In this document: one piece after another, positions 55,671-64,000 of the stretch
Numbering within the stretch: position 1 is the first letter of the stretch
How the letters are laid out: each line of letters starts with the position of its first letter
NCBI GenBank assembly: GCA_009792885.1
Contig: WMCF01000153.1
Span: 814,855 to 878,854, forward strand
Direction: 5' to 3'
Length of the DNA: 64,000 nt
Origin: Eremophila alpestris peregrina
Lineage: Eukaryota > Chordata > Aves > Passeriformes > Alaudidae
Position numbers and translations under genes: made by a program
Notes under the pieces: model-generated
The model's input: the letters and a program-made list of their open reading frames with translations, nothing else
What the model was told of the DNA's origin: nothing
The model's database searches: none

Positions 55671-58600
55671 GGGGCCTCCGGAGCCATCTGTGGGCCGTGG
55701 GAGGTCCCGTGGCCGGGGCAGGGCACCCCTGTTAAGGATGTCCCAGTTCTCTGGCACAGGCTGCCCAAGAAAGCTGTGGTTGCCCCATTCTTGGAGGTGT
55801 TAAAGGCTAGGCTGGAGCAACTTGCTCTAGTGGAAGGTGTCTCTGCCCGTGGGCAGGGCGCTGGACTGGATGATCTTCAAGGTCCCTTCCAACCCAAACC
55901 ATTCCACGATTCTCACAGTCTCGCCAGGGCTCATGTCCTGGAGTGAGGCTGCCCAAGCTCAGCCTGCCTGCCCTGGGGAGCGGTCCAGGGCGCTCTGCAG
56001 TAGTATTGTGCCAGAATTCACAGGTAGTTCAGGCACCAGTAACCATCTCCTGAGCAGCCGTTAAATAGGAATTGTTTAGTTTAGTCTGTGTTTAGCAGGA
56101 CTAAGAAAGCAAAAATTCTTGGAAGTGTGGGCGAGAGCGAGGGTTTGGTGCTCATCTCTGTCACCTGAGTCTCAGTGTGAGGTTTGGTCTGTGTGGCTGG
56201 ACCTGAAAGAGGTGCTGAGGGAAACAGAGAGGGCAGAACCTGTTTGGAAAGATCCCCCAATACTCTAATGTTGAGATGCTGGTGGCTGGCAAAGACCACA
56301 ACAATAACTTAAAAGTGCTAATATTATACCGTGGTATGTCTCTTTTTCAGAGACTGTCTCCTCTCCTTATCGGTATTTTAACACTTGGGATACCCCGTTT
56401 AACTTTTTGTTGCTGACACATTAAATGAAAAACCATCTTGACCTTGAGGGAAGAAGGAATTCTAAGGCCCACCTGTGTTCACAGAGAAGTTTGAAGCTGG
56501 AAGTGGTTCCTGAAGTGCAGGGCCCTGGTGCTGTGTCAAGAGAGGCCCATTACAGTGTATTTTCTGAGGCAGAACTGGAGTTACAGATGCAGAGCTTGGG
56601 ATGGCAGTACATTTTCCCCATTGTTCCTCTTTCCAGAGCTCCAGCTTTGGTTAGGGAATTCTTTTTAAGTATTTCTGCATATAACTGGGGCATTTTAATT
56701 TGCTCAGCTGAAGTTTCCAATTCTTCAAAGCGCACAATGACATCTCTTAAGTAACTCAGAACTGTGAAGCAGCTGCTTTGTCTGGGAATGATGTTAAAAC
56801 CCACAGCACTTGGCTGCTTGGAAATGACCAGGTTTTTTGGTGCAAAACAGAAGAGTTTGTGCTGCCTCTGCTGTTCTATATGCTATAGAACAGAAAAAGA
56901 GAAGCAGGATAACTGGTTGGTTACAACTCCTGCTATGCTCCTGATGTTTCTGTTATGGAATATGAAATCAAACTCTCGTTTTTCCCTTCTCCCCACTCCT
57001 CACTTTGGGCTGTACAGTGAAGTACTCCGGGTACCTGGGAAATTGGAATAAGCTCTTCTGTTCAAACGGGAATGGCAAGTATCCAAGGCTGATGAAACTT
57101 GGAAAAGGTAGGTTTGAGCCACAAACTATGTCCTGGGGTTTGGGATTGTATTAAGGCATTTTGGGACCTGGAGGTTGTATTAAGCATTTCAGTTTAAATG
57201 CTGTTTGATGTCTTTAGGTTGTTTGAAACTTTTAACACTTGTTCATGGAATCCTAAATCCTCCTGGTTCACGTGGGAGGTGGAATCTGGACCTGCTTACC
57301 ATCTGCCTGGGAGTAGGGAGGTGTTTCGCACCTGCCCTCAGGTAGTTTTAAATCTCTTGAGAGGAGATGATGTTTTCCAGGCTACACAGGACTTGGAGCA
57401 TGTTGGTCTAGTGGAAGGTGTCCCTGTCCATGGCACAGCTTGGACTGGGTGATCTCTAAAGCCCCTTCTGATGTCAGGGTTAGCTGTTATAAACTCATCC
57501 CTGTATTTGCAATACCACATGCTCGGTCTCACAGCAGGCTGCTCTGATAATCCCTTCGGGAGCAAGTGGCTGTTGTAGTTGCCGAGACAAGAGTTTGCAG
57601 GGCTTTTTTCCTTCAGGCTTAAGGAGCCATTGTTTGATGTGTGAGCGTGTTGGTATTTGTGAACCTCACCTGTCCCACCCCTCGTGACAGACATCACACT
57701 GTGGGGGCTGGAGATCGGGCTGCTGTCTATGACCAAAGGAGAGGCTGCATGGTTCGTCCTCGCTCCAGAATATGCCTACGGCCAGCGGGGCTGTCCTCCC
57801 TCCATCCCCCCAAACACCACGGTCCTCTTCAAGGTGGAGGTGCTGGACTTCATAGACTCAGAGGAGTGTGACACGTTCTTTGAATTGACTTGTGTGAGTT
57901 CCTTTAATAAGACTTGAGACCAAAATCTGGAGGGTGAACTGTCGTTGTCCTGTCTCACAGTTGCTGTGGCTTGTGTGTTACATGTGTTCAGGTGAATGCT
58001 GGTGCAGTCCCTGGGCTTCTGGCTCTGCTCTGATCCACATGCCTGCCCTTTGTGTCCCTCCATGTCTTGCTCTGTTTGCCCTCCCATGCAGAGGGAGAAG
58101 GCGGGATCTGCATTTGTTTGTTCCTCTGTGCTGGATGGAGTCAGTGGAATGGCTCCCATTTATTTTTAGTTTTACCGAAAACCCCATGGTTGCACTAGAG
58201 GGCACCAACTTCCAGGAATTTCTTTAAGGAATAGTAAGGAGCTGTCTGTAACAATCCTCTTCAGTCTGCAGTGTACCAGTGCCCCTCTGGCCCCCACCCT
58301 TTGTCTCTACCTCTTGGCTCCTCTCCCAAGTGTTCCTTTCCTGTTTTTTCCTCCCTGGTGAGTTATGGTGCTATTGTTAATTCACCTTTTTATGTCAAGG
58401 GCATTGGGCTGTGGTTGTGGGTCAGTGAGTGGAGGCAGAAGCTGATGGGGGAGGCCCTCCTGCCCCCTCTAGCCTCTGCACAGACAAATTTTCCCCCAGA
58501 GCCCTGTGAGCAAACCACGCTTGTTGCGCTCCCTCCTTGCCCCTTGCCCACCCATTTTGCCTGACTGACCTCTCTTTATGAGCTGGTTCCAACTTGTGGA

Positions 58601-60726
58601 CCCAGAAGAAAACCTGTCCCTCCATTTTTATCTTTTTTTTAGTGAATGTTGGTGGTTTTGTTTGGCTGCTCGGTGTCTTTGGGAGTGTCAGGCTGTCCCA
58701 GAGCTGGCCTGAGAGCAATTAGAGCAACGTAACCTTTCAAGCAGCTTGGTGCCAGTGGCTTCATTTGTGTTAACTCAGCTGTGTGCTGAAAGAGTTGGCC
58801 AGGTTTTAAGGACACATTCCTGCTTCTTTCAGTCTCCCTTTGGGCCTGGGGAGCTTCCTGACTTCTTCACTAGGAATACTCAGCACAAGAACAGTCATGT
58901 TTCAGCCTGGCTGGGGAGATACCACCTGATGGTGGCCTGGCCTTGGTAAGGAACTGGCTTCTGCTCTGTGAATAGAAGGGGGCTGTGTAGGACTGTCCTG
59001 TCTGGGTTCTCTGCCTGTTTTCTTTAGTTTGAGCTGAAATTCAGATATTTCTTCACACAGGAACAGCGGGACAGACTTCCTCTAGAAAAGGTGTTGAAAG
59101 TGGCAGCCACAGAGAGAGAATTTGGCAACTACTTCTTCCATAAGCAGTGCTTCAAGATTGCCAAGGACAGATACAAGAGGGTATGGCATCAGGAAAATGT
59201 GGGTTGTGCTTTTGGAAAGTTGTGAAAGAAGGGATTATTTTAGCTCACCACAACAGGTACAGGTCAGAGATCAAATAACTTTGTGGTATTTTCCAGGCAT
59301 AGTTTGTTACTTCAGAACAGGGTTTGAACACCTGGTTTTGTGTGAGCAGCAGTGGTAAATGAAGGAATAGTCACAGAACCATTTTGGTTGGAAAAGCCCT
59401 CTGAGACCACCAAGTCCAACTGTTCCCCAGCACTGCCAAGGCCACTACTAACCCATGTGCACAAGTGCCACATCCACAGTGCTGTTAAATCCCTCGAGGG
59501 ATGGGGACTCCACCACTGCCCTGAACAGCCTGTGCCAGGGCTGGACAACACTTTCAGTGAGAAAGTTCCCCAGTATCCAACTTGGACCTCCTGTGCTGCA
59601 GCTTGAGGCTGTTTTGTCTTGTTCAGCTACCTGGGAACAGACCCTGACCCCCATCTGGCTGTACTTTCCTGTCTGGGAATTGTAGAGAGTGAGAAGGTAC
59701 CCCTGATCCTTTTTTCCAGGCTGAGCCTCTTCAGCTCCCTTTCCCAGCAGTGTAAATGCTCAGTTATTCTCAAGGAGGAAGGCATCTGCTACTTTTTCAG
59801 AGGTAGAGATGATGATTTTGCTTGGTATTTTTAGAACAAAAGTAATTTGACTTGCCTTCTTCCCTGTAAGATTTCCGTCTTTATCCTTAAAATCTGAGTC
59901 CTGGGTCCTTTTTTTTTTTTTTTATTCTGCTGCTTTCCATGGTAAGTTCCTAAACCTGTGGTTATATGGTCAGCATGACTAGTCATACTGAGAATGCCAT
60001 GCCCTGTATTTAGAGTTTTGATTGTTAATACTTTTAAGTTTCCTAGGTGAACAGAAACATGGGTGTAGCTGTTGGATGAGATGGATTTCTCACTTTCTGT
60101 TATGGATTTGTTGTGCACTGGTTGGTTTTCCCTCTCTGCTCAGGCACTCTCCATCCTGGGTCGCAGCTCTTCCAGTAAGGCAGAGCAGAGCCAGATCAAT
60201 GCTTCCAAACTGCTGCTGTTCCTGAATCTCTCACTCACTTACCTGAAACTGGAACGTGCTGACCAAGCTTTGAAATACGGGGAGTTAGCCTTGGAGATGG
60301 ACCAAGGAAATGCCAAAGCGCTGTTCAGGTGTGGCCAGGTGGGCAAATAAATCATCCGGGAACATCCTTGCCTGGCTGTGGAGGGAGCCCAGAATGAATT
60401 GAGGAGAGTCTCTGAATTCTGGGCTGCTGCAGCACTCAAGGTCTGGGTATGCCCTTTTGGAAAGTCTGGCTCTTTGGAAATGTGTCACAAGGAGGTTTTC
60501 CTGGGGTGTTCCTGAGTTACTTTTCTCTGTCTCAGGAATGTTTGTTTTTGCATGAGGACTGAAGAAGGGCAGTGGGTCTGTATTTATCTTGTGATGCATC
60601 TGTCTTTCCATGACAGGCTTGTCTCTACATGAGGGAGTACAGCAAATCCCAGGATTTTCTGGCCAGAGCTCAGTGCATCCAGCCCTTCAACCGTGATATC
60701 AACAATGAGCTGAAGAAGTTGGCAAG
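55437..60726 (+). CDS. FKBP6: Inactive-type FK506-binding protein 6, six exons, 3' end outside window
   Basis: FKBP6 is a germline HSP90 co-chaperone needed for piRNA loading and spermatogenesis in mammals (family knowledge). Exons: 55437-55656, 57018-57107, 57691-57893, 59061-59180, 60144-60338, 60617-60726. All phases agree through 312 codons plus two bases. The FKBP domain runs from about residue 50 to 165, with VKYSGYL, KYPRLMKLGK, ITLWGLEIGLLSM, EYAYGQRGCPP and IPPNTTVLFKVEVLDF. It is followed by VLKVAATEREFGNYFF and TPR helices (LNLSLTYLKLERADQALKYG, NAKALFRCGQACLYM, FNRDINNELKKLA). The Asp that helps form the FKBP12 active site is replaced (F-C-S-N where human FKBP6 has F-D-S-N), consistent with little isomerase activity. 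The start is the first ATG after the gap, in good Kozak context, followed directly by a second ATG. The N-terminal 45 residues are divergent and Ser/Thr/Pro-rich. The last exon (the C-Y-R-D-Y-V region in human) was not found before the window end. Confidence 0.94.
55746..55916 (+). mobile_element. CR1 LINE 3' fragment in FKBP6 intron 1
   Basis: It begins 90 bases after the exon 1 donor: 'ggcacaggctgcccaagaaa', 'ggctggagcaacttgctc', 'aaggtcccttccaaccc', 'aaccattccacgattct'. Sense with the gene. Confidence 0.9.
57355..57478 (+). mobile_element. Short CR1 LINE 3' fragment in FKBP6 intron 2
   Basis: Contains 'ttggtctagtggaaggtgtc', 'cctgtccatggcac' and 'ctgggtgatctctaaagc'. Strongly truncated, and missing the terminal repeat. 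Confidence 0.82.
59368..59750 (-). mobile_element. CR1 LINE 3' fragment in FKBP6 intron 4
   Basis: A reverse-orientation copy of the alternative CR1 subfamily: 'accaagtccaactgttcc', 'ctgccaaggccactacta', 'aacagcctgtgccaggg', 'ggctgagcctcttcagct'. It matches the copy in HIP1 intron 28 better than the other CR1 fragments. Confidence 0.82.
59909..59923. repeat. Poly-T run in FKBP6 intron 4
   Basis: An uninterrupted run of about 15 T. No SINE or processed-gene body is attached on the minus strand. Confidence 0.85.
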
Positions 60727-63700
60727 GTGAGAGCCCTCCTTTTCATACCTGGGGAAGAGAGAGTGTTTGGACAGGCTGTAATACCCATTCCAAAATATTT
60801 AAAATGTTCAAAAAGCCCCAAACCCCCAAACTATTTGGTTAATAAATGACTTGGGAAAATGCATGTGGAGGAAGCAGCTTGAAAGATTTTTCAGGCCCAG
60901 AAACTGCAAGTGAGGAGCTGGGAACACCGACCCTTTCCATATATTTCTTTGGTGGGATGTGTGTTACCTGACTGGTAAGCAGATCAGGGTGAGGACAGGG
61001 ATGTAGGGGCTACTAAAATGCCTCAAATCCAGTGAAATACAGTTGGCTGATGCTCCAGCTGTTAATGTCCTCAATAAGTATGATTTTCATTCCTTTTAAG
61101 ATACATTGGGTAATTTCAGCAGCTTTTCTGCACTGCAAGTGCTTCAATGCACAAGGCTAATATTCATTAAAAGTGAATTTCTTGCCATCTTGGAGATAAC
61201 AAATGAACAGCCCTGAAGACGAACTCTCCCTTTGTGCACAGGTTGAGTACAGGACTATCCTGCCAGCTTTAGTCATGCCCCAGCCCCACCAAAAGATGAC
61301 TAATGCTTGTCTGTGCCCTCATGATGCTCTTCCTTTGAAACTGCCAAAAGTATTAGCTTTTTCCCAAAAGTGTGTGCTGTCCTCCTGGCACTGTGAACTG
61401 AGGCAGGAGTGATGCATTCCTCAGCTTTGGAGCTCACAAAGCAGGCCTTGAATACGAACCCTCTTCTGTATGTCACTAGCAGGCACTTGCAGAAAGGCAG
61501 CAGTAACATGTAAAAAGAGTGGTTGGTGCTGCTGGAAAAGCCAGTCTGGTGGGCTGAGTGCCTTCCACCAGGGGATGTGTTGGTGGAGGGCTGTTCTGTC
61601 CTGGGTATCCATGTTGTCTTTAATGGTCTGTTATAATACCAAGTCTTCTGATCTGTTCTGTTACTTGTGAAGTACAAAGAGCTTGAAGGCAGTATTAGCT
61701 GCTGGTCTGGAAATTTTAAATGAATCTCTTTCATTCATTCTGATCTCCCACTGTGTATGGAGCTACCAGTTGTCCACTGATGGCAGGGAGCTCTAAGCTA
61801 GTTCTAAACTAGATCTGTCTGGCTGCTTTCAGGGGCTAGTACATGTACAATGCTAGAAGGCCTGATTCAAGAAGTCTTCTGTATTCACTTAGATTTGTTT
61901 TACATGTTGGTAGATAAAAGAGAAATCTTGCTAATGATGTTGAGGTGGTGTGGCTGGGAAGCAACAAGGCATTTCTGCCTCTGTCAACTCCAGCTCTGTA
62001 GAGAGCAGCATGTTCAGTAAGTTTGTGTGTATCAGAATATAGTGCAGATTAAACCACTGTTATCCAGGAATTCCTGCTTCACTGCCTGTTAAAACTGCTG
62101 TATTTTTTGCTTTTAACCATGGAATGGTTTGGGTTGGAAGGGACCTTAATGCTCATTCCACTGCCTTGGGAAAGACTTTTCACCACACCAGGGTGCTCTA
62201 AGCCCTGTCTAGCCTGGTCTTTAACACTTTATGGATGGGGTGGCCACAGCTTCTCTGGGCAACCTGTACCAGAGCCTCACCACTCTCACAGGGAAGAATT
62301 TCTTCCCAATGTCCCATCTAACCCTGACCTCTGGCATTGGGAAGCCTTTCCCTCTTGTCCTTGTCCAAAGTCCGTCTCCAGCTCTCATGGAGCCCCTTTA
62401 GGCAGAGGAAGGGGCTCTGAGGTCTTCCTGGAGTCCTCTCCAGCTGAACACCCCTGCTCTCCCAGCCTGTCATCAGAACAGAGGGACTCCCACCTTTGGA
62501 GCATCTCCATGGCCTCCTCTGGACTTGCTCCAGCACCTCTATGTCTTTCTGATGTTGGATTGCAGAGCTGGAGGCAGCACTGCAGGAGTGGTCTTTTGCC
62601 TGTGACAAAGAGTGGAATTTTTTAGTGTGAAACAGATGAAGCAAGTGTTTCTGGTGCTGTTAATGAGGCCTTACCTCTGGTTAGATATGTAATGTTGCCA
62701 GCCTGCCTTTACCTGAGACCTTTTAGTGTGATCTGAAAAATGCTTCAGAAGTGGAATATGAATCAGAATCTTGTTCTTAGTGACTTTTCACTTACTTACT
62801 GAGTACATTTATACTTTATTAAAAGCAATGTTGTGTGGTAATCAGCAAGTTCCCTTTTGCTGTCTAAAACAAAGCTTTGGAATGCATCTGTTTACTGGCT
62901 GGAACAGGTTCTTGGCAAAATCCCCTGGAGAACAACAGGCAGAATCCAGGGTGAGAGGTGCGTAGAATGTGTCTATGGTGGATTTGGTGCAAATTCTGCT
63001 GCTGGATCTGAGAATTTTATTGGAAGGCTTGCATTGCATCAAAACCAGAAGGAATTTGGGTTCTTCCAAAATCTGGCATTAATCTGTTCCTCCAAACAAG
63101 TGGCTCTTGGATTTCATGCTGTCATAGGTGTGGGAATATGCCACCTACAGGTAGGAATCCTTAATCTCTATGTGAGATTCAGCAGGAGAGACTTGCTGTG
63201 CTGGGATTTCACACCCTCTGAGGTTCTGGGCCCCAGGGGTGCTGAGGGCTGCGGCTGAGAGAGCCTGAGCCAGCCTCTCACTGGGGCTGGTTCTAGTGTG
63301 TTGCACAAAACCCTTTGCTTTTGGCCTTATATGGCAGCAGATGCAGGAAAGCTGAACTCATGGGCAGCTACTGATCCCTGGGACAGTGTTCCTAAACTGA
63401 GTCACCCTGCAGCTCAGGGATTCCTTACCAGTGAGGTGAGAGCGCAGGGAGCACAGGATGCTGTGCTTGGAGAAGTTCAGATGGAGCAGACTGCAAAGCT
63501 TTTGCTATCCTGTGACACTGGCAAGGAAGAGAGAACAGAGGAAGAAACATCTGCCTTGTCATCCACTCAGTCCAGACACAAATCCCTGCTGTCTCCTGCC
63601 CATCCTCTGCCCAGATCCTATATCCTTCTGTATGGCAGTTGGACAGTGTCTCCTGAGTGCTAAAAGAACTTGTGTAAGGACACACTGGCAGCAGTGTGAA

Positions 63701-64000
63701 CCAGTGTGAAGTATCCCACAGCACACAGATGTGGTTCCTCTGCACTGTCCCATGCTCCAAAACTAGTGTAGAAAGCAGTTGTCTCATTGTAGAAGGCAAA
63801 TGATCTAATTAGTCCCAAGCAGAGCTGAGACCCAAGGTCTGAGGATGAGGCACGACATTTCCAGCTCTCTTTCCCTGACATTGCAGAAAGAAGGGCTTGG
63901 AGGAGCTGTGTCTCTGCTGCCAGCACACTCTTCCATTATGTTAATTTATTTATATCCAAAAAATAACATTATTTTCAGGTTGTGACACTGAGGGTGGCAC
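60727..64000 (+). other. FKBP6: FKBP6 intron 6 and right edge of window
   Basis: It starts with GTGAGA after a phase-2 exon. No downstream FKBP6 exon was recognised in 3.3 kb. Open frames near 61.3-61.7, 62.9-63.3 and 63.3-63.9 kb have no known motifs. A TTTTCAG acceptor-like site at about 63973-63979 would give an immediate stop (R-L-stop) and is not favoured. Confidence 0.55.
62117..62590 (-). mobile_element. CR1 LINE 3' fragment
   Basis: A reverse-orientation copy of about 470 bp: 'ggtttgggttggaaggga', 'tggccacagcttctctgggc', 'agaatttcttcccaatgtcc', 'aggcagaggaaggggctctg', 'tggcctcctctggacttgct'. It shares the 'ggcagaggaaggggctct' variant with the copy at 222-640, suggesting the same subfamily. 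Confidence 0.9.

Noticed and set aside
62107..62625. 172-codon plus-strand open frame
   Set aside because: It lies wholly in an antisense CR1 3' fragment; the same translated text recurs from other CR1 copies in the window.
63973..64000. Possible last FKBP6 exon at the window edge
   Set aside because: The TTTTCAG site would yield a stop after two residues and none of the conserved FKBP6 C-terminal sequence.

Overview
The window is vertebrate nuclear DNA, almost certainly from a bird. The evidence is spliced genes with GT-AG introns, many 3' fragments of the CR1 LINE (the dominant avian retroposon), a solo endogenous-retrovirus LTR, and short introns with GC-rich promoter islands typical of a small avian chromosome. 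The species cannot be fixed from the sequence. There is one assembly gap (54989-55378).

Five loci can be read. HIP1 (+, 8797-29254) is a clathrin/actin endocytic adaptor, with 31 coding exons that join in frame up to the last one. POM121 (+, 32758-43197) is a pore-membrane FG nucleoporin with 13 coding exons and a complete frame. NSUN5 (-, 46058-49047) is an rRNA m5C methyltransferase with 10 coding exons and a complete frame. A TRIM50 RING-exon remnant (-, about 52530-52791) has lost a zinc ligand and is cut by a CR1 element. FKBP6 (+, 55437 to beyond the right edge) is the immunophilin/TPR co-chaperone; six exons are present and the 3' end lies outside the window.

Region by region: 1-8.4 kb is gene-free, with CR1 fragments and microsatellites. 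The HIP1 CpG island is at about 8.43-8.83 kb, followed by a 7.2 kb intron 1 and then the rest of the gene. The HIP1 3' UTR and a G-rich spacer lead to the POM121 CpG island. POM121 and NSUN5 are tail to tail, with their best poly(A) signals about 260 bp apart. A degenerate repeat, a CR1 split by a solo LTR, and the TRIM50 remnant fill the space from NSUN5 to FKBP6.

The genes do not form a pathway. They belong together by synteny: NSUN5, TRIM50 and FKBP6 lie in or beside the human 7q11.23 Williams-Beuren interval, and POM121 and HIP1 (or their copies) flank its duplicated blocks. The bird order HIP1-POM121-NSUN5-TRIM50-FKBP6 probably shows the compact ancestral arrangement. The most notable features are an AT-AC (U12-type) intron in HIP1, the decayed TRIM50, the nested CR1/LTR insertion with a clear 6-bp target duplication, and an apparent short alternative N-terminus of HIP1. 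I found no obviously novel biological system.
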